Source: Fragilaria crotonensis
Taxonomy: Eukaryota; Bacillariophyta; Fragilariophyceae; Fragilariales; Fragilariaceae
Length of the DNA: 64,000 nt
Reading direction: 5' to 3'
Assembly (NCBI GenBank): GCA_022925895.1
Contig: JAKSYS010000074.1
Coordinates: 62,001-126,000, forward strand
A program made the position numbers and the translations under genes. The notes under the pieces were generated by a model. The model searched no databases, was not told the origin of the DNA, and was given only the letters and a program-made list of their open reading frames with translations. Shown in pieces: positions 31,598 to 41,597 of the stretch (its first letter is position 1; each line of letters opens with the position of its first letter).

Positions 31598-33409
31598 ATG
31601 CTAGTGGCGCGGCAGATTTACGAGCCGGCACGAGAATTCAACAAAATCGATGAATTCTCGAGCGCCCCAAATGAAATTTTATCGACCCATTATGGTCCAT
31701 TTGGGTCATTCCTCAGATTTCGCTCCAGAAGGCAGCGCTGCGCCGACGACGATTGCATGGATTCTTATGATGACGAGCATGAGAATGAGAATGTGCCCGT
31801 AACTGCACCAGCAGAACTTACTATAGACTTGACAGAAACCGAAATCAAGCATGATGACTTTGTGGAAGAGTTTTTGCTTCGATTGGAGAATGGAGGTACA
31901 ACGTCGTTCGAAAGCACCGCCGCCGACGACGGCGGCGTGGATGCTTCGGCTGGCAATGCGGAGGATGCTCTCCTTGCTGCAGCTGCAGAACGTACTACAG
32001 ACGAGACGGAAGACAGGTGTGATGACTTTGTTGGTGAATCTCAGACTGACTTGCCCACCGTGTCCATGTCGTCGGATCCTTCTGCCGTCGCTTCACATGC
32101 TTTGTTACCACTAATTGAAGTACGCAACCTTGCTCCCAGTGATGATATTAATGGTTTAGATCATGCACCACTGGTTGAATCATTGCATCCAACCGGGCTA
32201 CGAAATGTCGATTCCGGAGCATATCCCATATCATCAGATAGCAACACAGCAACACGCCCGGCATCTGCGTTTCCAACTGCTGCATATGGTTCAACCACAG
32301 GGTTCGCCGATGAATCCAAGGAGGAAGAGGAGGTGCCAAACTATGCAGGAGCACCTACTAATGCGCATGACAGCAATGGAATTACTGGTGAACGTGGTTT
32401 GCAAATTGTGGAAGCACAGCCGGTGCATGATGTAGATGAAGAGGGATCGATGATTGTTGCGGAGGCCCATCACGTCACAATCAAGTGGTACCAACGTCCC
32501 TTCTATCGGTGGATTCTCGTTGGAAGTACTCTGTTTACCACCGGTCTTATTGTGGTTGTGATTGTCCTTGTCACTCGACCATCAGCTGCACCAGGCAGCT
32601 CTTTGTTGCAGCCCCCAACACTGGCGCCGAGTGAGGCGTCGCCCCCCACACCGGTACCTTCCTTGTTGACGCCGGAACAAATTGCCTGCAACTTTCTTTC
32701 TACTCCGAACGTGACGATGTGTCGATCGAAAGTCGTCTTCGACTCGTGGAATAATGGGAATATTGGCGACAATACCACTGGTTCCACAATTCCGACCGAG
32801 ATCGGGCTCATGACGCAGCTGACGTATTTGGATTTCTACAACAACCAATTGAATTCTACTGTTCCAAGTGAGATCGGGCTCTTATCAAATCTGACGTTAT
32901 TGTCCATCTGGAAAAATCAGTTGACCTCCACAATTCCAACTGAGATCACACGCCTTACTGATCTGTTGTTTTTGGATTTTTTATACAATCAGCTGACGGG
33001 CACAATTCCTAGTGAGATGGCGCTCATGACAAAGCTGATTAGATGGGATGTGTCCAACAATCGATTGACCTCCACATTTCCAAGTGAGATGGGGCTCTTA
33101 ACGGATCTGACGTATTTGTCTTTCTACAGCAATCGTTTGTCGGGGACAATCCCAACGGAGATCGCTCTCTTGACAAATCTGCTATACTTTTATACCTCCA
33201 GCAATCAGTTGACTTCCACAATTCCTACGGAGATGGCGCTCATGACGCAGCTGACGGAACTGGATTACTATAACAATCAGTTGGCGGGCACAATTCCATC
33301 ATCTCTGTGCTCACTCGGTTATATGATGATCTGGATTGACTGTGATAAAATTTCATGTGCTTCAGGCTGTTGCATTTCAGGTACAGATGGGTTTCCTTCC
33401 TGCGGCTGA
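31598..33409 (+). CDS. Type II membrane protein with extracellular plant-type LRR domain
   Basis: 603 residues. Residues 1-300 are acidic, low complexity and probably cytosolic, with TEIKHDDFVEEFLLR. A basic WYQRPFYR precedes a single membrane helix (WILVGSTLFTTGLIVVVIVL, about 304-327). A short Ser/Pro stalk and IACNFLSTPNVTMCRSK (two Cys, N-cap) follow. Then come seven 24-residue repeats of the TIPTEIGLMTQLTYLDFYNN type (about 396-565) and a Cys-rich cap (IDCDKISCASGCC). This order (acidic tail, helix, LRR outside) suggests an adhesion or receptor-like surface protein; no kinase is present. The conserved ATG of its paralogue corresponds to 31757 (MDSYDDE), so the true start may be 53 codons downstream. 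It is convergent with the paralogue at 34423-36213. Confidence 0.88.
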   Translation: MLVARQIYEPAREFNKIDEFSSAPNEILSTHYGPFGSFLRFRSRRQRCADDDCMDSYDDEHENENVPVTAPAELTIDLTETEIKHDDFVEEFLLRLENGGTTSFESTAADDGGVDASAGNAEDALLAAAAERTTDETEDRCDDFVGESQTDLPTVSMSSDPSAVASHALLPLIEVRNLAPSDDINGLDHAPLVESLHPTGLRNVDSGAYPISSDSNTATRPASAFPTAAYGSTTGFADESKEEEEVPNYAGAPTNAHDSNGITGERGLQIVEAQPVHDVDEEGSMIVAEAHHVTIKWYQRPFYRWILVGSTLFTTGLIVVVIVLVTRPSAAPGSSLLQPPTLAPSEASPPTPVPSLLTPEQIACNFLSTPNVTMCRSKVVFDSWNNGNIGDNTTGSTIPTEIGLMTQLTYLDFYNNQLNSTVPSEIGLLSNLTLLSIWKNQLTSTIPTEITRLTDLLFLDFLYNQLTGTIPSEMALMTKLIRWDVSNNRLTSTFPSEMGLLTDLTYLSFYSNRLSGTIPTEIALLTNLLYFYTSSNQLTSTIPTEMALMTQLTELDYYNNQLAGTIPSSLCSLGYMMIWIDCDKISCASGCCISGTDGFPSCG

Positions 33410-34422
33410 ATGAAGGGAAGAGGAGCAAGTCTCGTACAAGCCTCTGAAAAGTGCGACTGCTTGCCGGGGTCTTCCATTTGCTCGTCGTTTGTTAGGTTTT
33501 CGCACTGTTTGAGATCGGAAGTAAATGGAGTGGCAATTGGTAATCAAGTGGGCGCGGCGGAATTCATGGTGCAAAGAAAGTAATTTGATTTTGGATGATT
33601 GGCGTCGCATTGACTTCGTCGTTCAATCTGCGTTGATGGACATGATGTATGGTGGATGATTTATGTTTCACGTGATGACGAGTACACGACAAGCTGGAGT
33701 ACAAGAATTGTGTCTGATGCGAGTTTGCGACAATTTTTAATACTTGTCTAAATTTTTTGTTCCGTACTTCGCAGTACCCTCATTGTCTACAACACTATGC
33801 ATGCGATGTTGAACACCAACGAAAAGACTTCTGCAACATGGGTATGATCAGCGGACTACTGCCGCTGTTTAGTCGAGTATGCCATAGGCCTCGTAGGCGC
33901 AGTTATTACCAGCGCTGGTCAGAAGTCGCGACCGAACATTCGCAAGGCCTGTCAATGCCGTCGCACTTCGGATATCACCGAGATTGCACGGGATCTCGGC
34001 AGGCGCGACTCACATTCGTCGTCCCAACCTTTTCACCATGCCTTCACTTAAGATGGAAAACGTGGCAAAAACATCGCCTGCAAGGAATAGTCCGTCCCAC
34101 GGCTAGTCTCGAGGGTCGCATTACGTCCAAACAAGTAACTGGCTCACATCCGTGGAACACATGGCTCGTCCGGGATGCTGAAGCAGCTGTCAGAAATAGA
34201 CATCACTAACACAACAATCGCAGTCGCTGAGATGAAAGGTTCCTGCACCGCGACAACAGGCACCTTATTTCGCAACTTCTCGAACGCTTGAAGAGCGTAT
34301 CACAATTCCTGCGCCCCATGAATCATCAACCGCCAACCATCAACCATGTAACCATAACCCGCATCACGGATGGAATAACGGAGCCAGTCCGACGTCAAAC
34401 ATCCAATTATTTCAACTGCATC
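33410..34422. other. Intergenic between the convergent LRR genes, possible unidentified fragments
   Basis: An ORF on the plus strand (33757-34209) and neighbouring frames have protein-like composition (for example EIDITNTTIAVAEMKGSC near 34190) but match no family that I recognise. Frequent stops suggest a decayed gene or chance. Confidence 0.3.
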
Positions 34423-36213
34423 TCACATATCTTTTCGCACCGCACCACACCGATTGCCACCATGGACAACGCGACCAAATCTGTAACACCTACCAAGATG
34501 AAATTCATAATAAGCATTTGCAATCTCCTGCGAATACTGCGTGCCTCGATTCATCCATTTTCTTTTGTTACAGCCACATGAAGGGTAACCTTCTCCACCT
34601 GACTTGCAACAACCTGAACCGCACGTGATTTCACCACAGTCAATCCATATCGGGATAACACCGAGTTCGCAGAGAGATGATGGAATTGTGCCCGCTAACT
34701 GATTGCTGGCGAGATATAAATAGGTCAGGTATGTTAAGAGCCCCATCTCACTCGGAATGGTGGAAGTCAGTTGATTGCTGGAGAAATCCAACAGCAGCAG
34801 TTTTGATAAGAGCCCAATCTCACTTGGGACTGTCCCGGACAACTGATTGCTATAGAACGACAAAAACGTCAGATACGATAAGAGCCCGATCTCGCTCGGC
34901 AAAGTGGAAATCATCTGATTACTGGATGCATCCAAATGTGCCAGCTGTGTGATGAGCCCGATCTCTGTTGGAATTGATCCAGAGAAATGATTAAATAGAA
35001 GATCCAAATTCAACAGATTTGTCAGGAGCACGATCTCACTTGGAAGTGTGGAAGTCAACTGATTGTTCCAGAAAGACAATAACGTCAGATTCGATAAGAG
35101 CCCAATCTCACTTGGAATTTTGGAAGTTAACCCATTGCCATAGAAATCCAAATACGTCAGCTGCGTCATGAGCCCGATCTCGGTCGGAATTGTGAAACCA
35201 GTCGTTGCATCGTCCGATTTATACGAGTCAAACATGACTTTCGATCGACACTTTGTCACGTTCGGAATAGAAAGAAACTCGCAGGCAATTTCTTCCGGCG
35301 TCATCAAGGAAGGTACCGGTGTGGGGGGCGACAATTTATAGCCTCCTGGTGCTGCTGACGGTCGAGTGACAAGGACAATCACCACCACAATAAGCCCACA
35401 GCCAAGAAAAGTACTTCCAACAAGAATCCATCGATAAAAGGGACGTTGGTACCATTTAATTGTGACGTGATGGACCTCAGCAACCACAGTCGCTCCCTTC
35501 TCGTCTACATCGGGTACACGGTGCCCTTCGACAATATACAAACCACTTTCAGCAGAGCTTGGCATCCCCTCTTCTTCCTTGGATTCAACAACACGCAAAC
35601 CGCTTTCGGAAGAGATTGGAAGCCCGTCTTCTGCTTTGAATTCATCTAAGAACACTATGGTTGAACCATATGCACCAATTGGAATCAAGGGCGCCCGACG
35701 TGTTGCAGTGTTGCTATCTGATGATATGGGATACGCTCCTGGAGCGACATTTCGTTGCCTGGTGGGACGCATTGGTTCAACCAGAGGTGCATGATCTAAA
35801 CTATTAATACCATCACGGGGAGCAAGGTTGGGTTCATCAATTAGCGGTACCAAAGCATATGAAGGCAGGGCAGAAGGATCCGATGACGTGGTAACGTCGG
35901 GCAACTTGGGATGAAATTCATCAAGAAGGTCATCTTTCTTGATTTCGGCCTCCGTCGCGTCGGGAGTACGTTCTGCCGCTGCTGCTGCTGCGGCAGCAGC
36001 AAGGAGAGCATCCTCCTCATTGCCAGCCGAAGCATCCACGCCGCCGTCGTCGGCGGCGGTGCTTTCGAACCAAGTAGTATCTCCATTCTCCATTCGAAGC
36101 AAAAATTCTTCCACAAAGTCATCATGCTTGATTTCGGTTTCCATCAAGTCTGCAGTACGTTCTGCTGGTGCAGTTACGGGCGCATTCTCCTCATCGTCAT
36201 CAGAAGAATCCAT
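34423..36213 (-). CDS. Type II membrane LRR protein, paralogue of the 31598 gene, with C-terminal extension
   Basis: 596 residues from ATG 36213 (MDSSDDDEEN); upstream in-frame codons to 36255 lack an ATG and meet a stop. Same plan as the 31598 gene: acidic N-terminal domain with TEIKHDDFVEEFLLR and a poly-Ala tract of nine, WYQRPFYR, one membrane helix (about 262-284), N-cap IACEFLSIPNVTKCRSK, seven 24-residue LRRs from about 338, and cap IDCGEITCGSGCC. The paralogue stops right after the cap (FPSCG). Here the stop is missing and the frame continues 48 residues, basic and with no recognisable motif, to 34423. The two genes are inverted copies that diverged well beyond recent duplication. Confidence 0.87.
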   Translation of the reverse strand: MDSSDDDEENAPVTAPAERTADLMETEIKHDDFVEEFLLRMENGDTTWFESTAADDGGVDASAGNEEDALLAAAAAAAAAERTPDATEAEIKKDDLLDEFHPKLPDVTTSSDPSALPSYALVPLIDEPNLAPRDGINSLDHAPLVEPMRPTRQRNVAPGAYPISSDSNTATRRAPLIPIGAYGSTIVFLDEFKAEDGLPISSESGLRVVESKEEEGMPSSAESGLYIVEGHRVPDVDEKGATVVAEVHHVTIKWYQRPFYRWILVGSTFLGCGLIVVVIVLVTRPSAAPGGYKLSPPTPVPSLMTPEEIACEFLSIPNVTKCRSKVMFDSYKSDDATTGFTIPTEIGLMTQLTYLDFYGNGLTSKIPSEIGLLSNLTLLSFWNNQLTSTLPSEIVLLTNLLNLDLLFNHFSGSIPTEIGLITQLAHLDASSNQMISTLPSEIGLLSYLTFLSFYSNQLSGTVPSEIGLLSKLLLLDFSSNQLTSTIPSEMGLLTYLTYLYLASNQLAGTIPSSLCELGVIPIWIDCGEITCGSGCCKSGGEGYPSCGCNKRKWMNRGTQYSQEIANAYYEFHLGRCYRFGRVVHGGNRCGAVRKDM

Positions 36214-36289
36214 GCAATCGTCGTCGGCGATGCCGTTCGAACGAACTGCAAGCAACTCGACTTCGAGTATCTGTCAGCGACATTCTAGA

Positions 36290-37687
36290 GGGTTGAGAAA
36301 AACCACCGCAACCCAAAACGAGGTGGTTTTTTAAATAAAAAAACAAAAACCACTCAGCAAAAAACACCTTCCTGCGAACCTGGGACATCCGGAAATTTGT
36401 CTTGATGGGATTACGGATTACGGTCACAATACCGTACTTGTAGTGATACAGGACAACAGACATGACCTGCAGAAGTGTACTACCGGTAGTATACGGAGTA
36501 CCAGGTACCGACTTAAGTTGACTACTGGTACAGCGAGGGTATTTTCTGTTTTCTATCCTTGAGAGGAACAGGATGACATTCGTACCGGTACTGTAGGAAA
36601 AAAGGTTATACTGTACAGTCAACATTTTTAGTGAGCTCGATCGTGTGTACCGTTGCATTGGCTCTTTATGCATACTGTACAATTCGCCATGTGTGTAGTA
36701 ATGTTTGCTTCGTGGTAGTACTGTAAAACGTACCACCGGTAGTACCATAGACTGAACAACATAAATTAACGGTCAAAATCTTCTAGTTGAATTTTAACAC
36801 AGTAGAATAGTCTTACTGCATACCCTCTCCGGTACGACCCACCGGTTTTTAGATTCTTGTAGCATTCTCATATGCATGTTCCTACTGTACTGCACAAGTA
36901 CATACAAGTACCAGGTTGTGCGACCGCAACAAAATCCCTCATCTTACGCTACAGTACCTGGTACTTGTACTTTTTCCGTGATGTTTATCGTACAATATTT
37001 GGAGAAGTACTGTACAACTGGCATTGGCATGGTCGACAATCCTCATTTCTCATCCGCACGCCAATGGTGCGATTGAATATATATATAGCGACTATGAATA
37101 CTAGCTAGTGGGTAACTCACATTTGATCGAGTGTCTACTACAGGAAACTGGACGTACAGTACCCCAACCTGGTCACTCCGTACCACTACTTTTTCCCTAC
37201 AGTATGCAGTACCATGGTACCAACGTAGGAAACTTCATGAAGTACAGTACCAGGTACTTATCATGCCCCAGTATTGCAGTTCATCGCACGGTATATTTTA
37301 CAGTAGCATTTGTGAAGCAACCTGTTCACAGCAAATTCAATAAGTATTCCATCCAGTAACTTTGAATTCGTACAGTATTGTAGTTCAGTAACGTAACACA
37401 CTGTCGTGTCAACATAAATTACCGTCCGTTTGTGTACTGTAGACCTGTAGTACATGTAATCCACGTAGCAGTGCAACAGTACCCCAGAGTGGTCATACTC
37501 CGTAACAGACGCACGCACGCACACAATTAATTTATAATATAGTAGGATATATGTATGGTTGTATGGTGTATTCATACTTCATACAACCACTCGCACATGG
37601 CGAAACAAGGATTGAGCTTCGCGTACAGTCATTTTCATGTTGTTTTTGACTTAACACAAATCAACAATCATCCATCATTCAATCATC
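36290..37687. other. 1.4-kb intergenic region dense in GTAC palindromes
   Basis: No gene is recognised on either strand. GTAC and extended forms such as GTACCTGGTAC, AGTACTGTAC and TACCATGGTA occur far more often than chance would suggest for AT-rich DNA. An ACGC microsatellite lies near 37510. The upstream part holds the promoter of the minus-strand LRR gene. Confidence 0.5.
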
Positions 37688-38480
37688 ATGACGACCGCTG
37701 CTCCTGAGAATCCTCGCATTATCAGACTGCTTGATGTTGATTGTGTATGGCACGTTGACGATTCCTCGTGGTGAGGTAGAACCGTCCATAATGGACTTTA
37801 TGATTGAGTTGAGCAAGAAGATCACGGTTGGCATTGTTGGCGGTTCCGATCTTCCAAAGCAAGAAGAGCAGCTTGGAGAAGGCATTGCCAGTATCTTCCC
37901 ATACAACTTTAATCAGAATGGGTTGGTCGCGTATAACAATGGTGAACTCAAAAAGTTCAGAAGATTGCCAAATTCCTTGGAGACGACAACGTCAAGAAGA
38001 TTGTCAACTGGGTTTGAAGTACATGGCGGAACTCGATCTTCCCATCAACGTATGCAAACATTGGTTGGCGTGTTTCATTACCTTCCGCGTTGTGAAGGCG
38101 ATAGCATGTATGTCTCCATTGGAACATTTGTCGACTTCAGGAGTGGCATGCTCAATATTATGAAAAGTTTGAGTTGTATAATTTCGTGAGAAAGAATATG
38201 GTGGAGACTATGAGAAAGGAATTCAATGCCTTGAACTTGAAGTACAGCATTGGAGGTCAGATTTCGTTTGTTGTTTGAGATATTTGTCTCCCGATGACGT
38301 TGAAGATCCACTTCTTTTGGTTGTTTGAGGACAAGACTTTGAGGGAGGCGACAACTGAGATCTTTCCATGAAAGGATCTGTTGACATACGGTCACTGATC
38401 GAACATGTGTGGACTACACACCGACACCAGCGAGCACATGTTTCAGCTGCCACTTGTAGCGTCACAACCTTTTTCATGGT
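37688..38480 (+). pseudogene. PMM: Phosphomannomutase pseudogene
   Basis: Pieces of a eukaryotic phosphomannomutase occur in order: MTTAAPENPRIIRLLDVD (ATG 37688), YGTLTIPRGEVEPSIMDFMI, KKITVGIVGGSDLPKQEEQL, NGLVAYNNGELKK, IVNWVLKYMAELDLPI, GTFVDFRSGMLN, KYSIGGQISF and FEDKTLREATTEIF (to about 38400). The enzyme interconverts mannose-6- and mannose-1-phosphate for GDP-mannose and glycosylation. The catalytic DVDGT motif is split by a 7-bp insertion (TGTGTAT, 37742-37748); frame changes occur near 37945, 38150 and 38260, and an extra segment of about 60 bp near 38050. The insertion inside the active site indicates a genuine pseudogene. A functional copy presumably exists elsewhere. Confidence 0.85.
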
Positions 38481-38489
38481 GGACACGAA

Positions 38490-39131
38490 ACAGCACTCAG
38501 AGTGCCGGTGCCCAGGAATAATATTGTAGGGCCACCATTGGATCTATCAGGGACGGGTTACTGCTCATTATTACTGCATCATTGAAATACTAACCTTCAC
38601 AGTGGGCATAATGCGGCCGATGTTGACGCAGGTCGCATTACACTGTTGGAGTAGATTGCTCACGAACTAAAGGGCGTGTGCTCATTATAGGTTCTGAATC
38701 TATTGGTGACACAAGCAACTCGAATCCTCCGAGGTTGTCGAGCGAAGCTGGCGACGATGAGTTTCGACAACCCTGAATTGCTATATCATAATTGCTTTTC
38801 TATTTGCATCATACATTATACACTACGTTTTACAATGGCAACACAACACAAACAAATATTCGAAGTAGTTTTAATACGGGTGTGGACGACAGAATGCTTT
38901 CGAACTTGAACTCAACCGTGAAAAGAGAACCATTGTCAACAAACGCAAACTCAACTCACTGTACGGGGGGCGACACCTTTGAAGTAGGTGATCCGAATTC
39001 CCCAGAATCCGGAAGGTTACTTAACGCTTAAAGTACAATATGAGTTACGAGAGTCTGCTGTTGAAGTCAATGGGTCAGGGTTACACAATATAATGAGTCA
39101 CGAACATGGGCATCCTGCAAAGTTTGTGAAG
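38490..39131. other. Intergenic, no gene recognised
   Basis: 3' side of both the PMM pseudogene and the repeat-protein gene. Only short frames; nothing identified. Confidence 0.5.
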
Positions 39132-40232
39132 TTAGTAGACGAAGTACTGGCGCACTAGGTGCTGTGGGTTGTCATACGAAGCCTGTACAGTCAAGAAACG
39201 CAACACAGGAGTGAGTAGTAGAGCCGGGGCAAGAGAAATTCCTTGGAAAGAAGTTACCAGAAGATCCATTTCCGCAGGAGTCACATCATCCTTGCTAATG
39301 GAAAGTGCTTCGAAAAAAGGAATCAGGAGATTAACTTCTTCATCGGAAGATTCCCAATCCATGGTATCGTCGATCTCGTCTTCGGTCTCGTCTTCGAAGC
39401 ATGGAATCAGGAGATTAACTTCTTCTTCGGACGATTCCCAATCCATGGAATCCACGGTTTCTCTGTATTTCCAATACATGGGATCGTCAATTTCCGTGGG
39501 CTCCCAATCCATGGGAACGGGATCCTCGATTTCCGTGGATTCCCAATCCATGGGAATTGGATCGTCAATTTCCGTGGATTCCCAATCCATGGGAATGGGA
39601 TCTTCAATCACCGTGGATTCCCAATCCATAGGAATGGGATCCTCAATTTCCCTCGATTCCCAATCCATGGGAATGGGATCCTCAATGACTGGGACAAGGG
39701 GGGTTGCGGGCGTGGCGGGCCAACGTGGACTGGCATAGCTGATTGGCGTGTTGAATGGGAAGCCAAACTGGTTCAAGTTCGACGGGGGTGGCGTAGCACG
39801 AGCGTTGTGGGGCGCACTGGCATAGCTGATTGGCGTGTTGAATGGGAAGCCAAACTGGTTCAAGTTCGACGGGGGTGCCAGAGCACGAGCGTTGCGGGGT
39901 GCACTGGCATAGTTCGTGGTCGCGGGTGTGGCGGGCCAACGTGGACTAGCACGTAAAATAGATCTGGGATTTTTGGCATAATTGTTCGGAGTGTTCGTGG
40001 GAAGCCATGGGAAGCCAAACTGGTTCAAGTTTGACGGGGGTGGCGTAGCACGAGCGTTGTGGGGCGCACTGGCATAGCTGATTGGCGTGTTCAATGGGAA
40101 GCCAAACTGGTTCAAGTTCGACGGGGGTGGTGGAGCATGAGCGTCCGAAGGCGAACTTGCATGCTTTGGGAAGCCGAACTGATTGAAGTTCGAGGGGGGT
40201 GGAGCATTGGGGGGATCGGTAGGGGCGCACAT
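39132..40232 (-). CDS. Unknown two-module repeat protein (SNLNQFGFP repeats, then IPMDWES repeats)
   Basis: An intact frame of 366 residues, ATG 40232, stop 39132. Residues 1-190 hold six copies of PPSN(L/F)NQFGFP spaced by NTPISYASAPHNARA-like linkers, rich in Pro and Ala with no acids. Residues about 190-260 hold an array of E(I/V)(E/D)DPIPMDWES units of about 13 residues. Two longer MDWESS-EEVNLLIPFFE units follow. The C-terminus (about 300-366) is less repetitive, with AEMDLLVTSFQGI. No signal peptide, membrane helix or known domain is seen; the protein is probably disordered and intracellular. FG-type and acidic/aromatic repeats suggest multivalent binding, but no function can be assigned. 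Third positions vary between units while the peptide is kept, which argues for selection on the protein. The plus-strand ORFs here are shadows. Confidence 0.75.
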   Translation of the reverse strand: MCAPTDPPNAPPPSNFNQFGFPKHASSPSDAHAPPPPSNLNQFGFPLNTPISYASAPHNARATPPPSNLNQFGFPWLPTNTPNNYAKNPRSILRASPRWPATPATTNYASAPRNARALAPPSNLNQFGFPFNTPISYASAPHNARATPPPSNLNQFGFPFNTPISYASPRWPATPATPLVPVIEDPIPMDWESREIEDPIPMDWESTVIEDPIPMDWESTEIDDPIPMDWESTEIEDPVPMDWEPTEIDDPMYWKYRETVDSMDWESSEEEVNLLIPCFEDETEDEIDDTMDWESSDEEVNLLIPFFEALSISKDDVTPAEMDLLVTSFQGISLAPALLLTPVLRFLTVQASYDNPQHLVRQYFVY

Positions 40233-40368
40233 GGTGTCTTTAAGAGGTTGTTGATGTTGATGGTAATGTTTTTTGTAATTGTGATGATGTTAACGTGGTC
40301 AGTCGGTCTTTGTTGACGCTGTCCTCGCTTTTCTACAGCCCTTTGTACATGGGTCCACCGTATTGAAT

Positions 40369-40515
40369 GTCCGTTCAGTTTTGTCGATGAGACATCCACG
40401 TATCTTCACGGCACTTCCTACAAAGGTTCTTCGTATATATTGTCCGTTCAGATTTCCTTGTAACACCCCTTATCCGTTCAGTTTTTGTCCTCACCAAGCC
40501 TGTTCGTTCAGTTTC
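40369..40515 (+). promoter_or_regulatory. Four copies of a CGTTCAG motif upstream of the repeat-protein gene
   Basis: TCCGTTCAG(T/A)TT occurs at about 40370, 40442 and 40473, and a one-base variant (TGTTCGTTCAGTTT) at 40501. All are in the same orientation within 150 bp, 140-285 bp upstream of ATG 40232. A candidate cis-regulatory array; no factor known. Confidence 0.45.
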
Positions 40516-41079
40516 AGTCAGTCGGTCCACCCCCTCAGTTCGGAGACACCATTCGGCCATTCAACGACGTAAACAGTTGTGTCCTTTCTGTCTGCTCAGT
40601 ATGTAGGACCTGTGGGCTTACTGATAAATATTTGAGACTTAGAGCACTAAATGTCTTGGATTCAGAAGTAACGGGGTTAATACTACGTATATAAAAAGAT
40701 CATGCCGGTTTGATACGATGCATACCTGTGTACCATGGTGCAAGTACTAGCTTGTACCAGGTAGTGCGCTGGAAAGTTCCGGCCACGCACCTCAGCTTGG
40801 TATTAACTGCGTGTAGAAGCTACGAGAAAAAAGTCATTTTACCGGACCTCCTCATAAGTGGAGGTCGTTCGTCTACAAAAGGTAGCAGTACTAATACTTA
40901 GTACTATAGCTACTGTAGCTAGTATTTCTGCTTGCACTCGGAGCACAGAACAGATTGCTGTACCGTACTCCAGTACTCGAGTATTGGGTACCAGTGAGCT
41001 TGAAAGAGATACGAGCATGTTGGAGAAATCTTGGACTTCAACGTCATCGTCGTTTTTTATGACCAGCTCAGTGACCAGT
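40516..41079. other. Intergenic, no gene recognised
   Basis: GTAC-rich. The minus frame 40839-41141 overlaps the end of the ankyrin remnant and is not recognisable on its own. Confidence 0.4.
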
Positions 41080-41542
41080 TCAAAACATGGATAACTCGCA
41101 GATACCATCCCGAGGCTGTGACAGCTGAGAGTCGAGTCCATTGGGACGTTCCAATTTCACAAGATAGTACAGAACAATAGAGAGCCTTTTGCGAACATTC
41201 TTATCTTCGGGAAGAATGCACACGAAAAGAAGGGGAGTTCGTCCATCACCATCTCTGCTTTCCAAAAAAAAAGTCAAAGTGTACGCACGACCCCGAACTG
41301 CTCGGCTCACCAACAACTTGACCAACTCGACTATCATTCCTGCGGATGGCAATGTGCAAAAGTGATTCAGATGAGCACAAGCCCACCACATCAATCGCAC
41401 GAAAGATATCCAACAGGTACTCCACCACCTTTAGATTACGGCCTTTTAACCGAAAAACGCAACATGGAGCGCTGTTGTGCCTTGACGATCAACAGCGTAC
41501 ATAAGTTCCTTCCGACTGCCACCCCATTCTGTCCCGAGGTAT
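41080..41542 (-). pseudogene. Ankyrin-repeat gene, 3' part (separated from its 5' part by the LINE)
   Basis: Minus-strand pieces include YAVDRQGTTALHVAFFG (about 41480), LKGRNLKVVEYLLDIF, SESLLHIAIRRN (about 41360) and DGDGRTPLLFVC (about 41230), four ankyrin-type helices pairs in order. Frame changes occur near 41445 and 41345. The frame at 41542 continues exactly into 50598-50720 when the LINE and one 13-bp duplication are removed. Ankyrin arrays mediate protein binding; the partner is unknown. Broken at least by the LINE. Confidence 0.75.
41530..41542. repeat. Target-site duplication of LINE copy 1, left
   Basis: TGTCCCGAGGTAT, repeated exactly at 50598-50610 on the other side of the element. 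Confidence 0.9.
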
Positions 41543-41548
41543 AATAAA

Positions 41549-41597
41549 CCTAATTATTAGGGTTTTCACCGTCGATGGTCTTTTAACAAAACCATCG
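41549..41597 (-). other. Conserved 3'-end structures of the LINE (terminal palindrome and hairpin)
   Basis: CCTAATTATTAGG (41549-41561) lies almost at the 3' end. A stem CGATGGT/ACCATCG (41573-41597) follows inward. LINE copy 2 keeps the palindrome exactly (54943-54955) and has a different but complementary stem, GGTCTT/AAGACC (54970-54986). Such 3' structures are recognised by the RT in several LINE families; here that is inference. Confidence 0.7.

Noticed and set aside
39169-39956. Plus-strand ORFs with SQSMGMGSS-like and FPIHGNGIL-like repeats
   Set aside because: Antisense readings of the IPMDWES array; every internal-repeat gene gives such shadows, and the minus frame has the better start and motif conservation.
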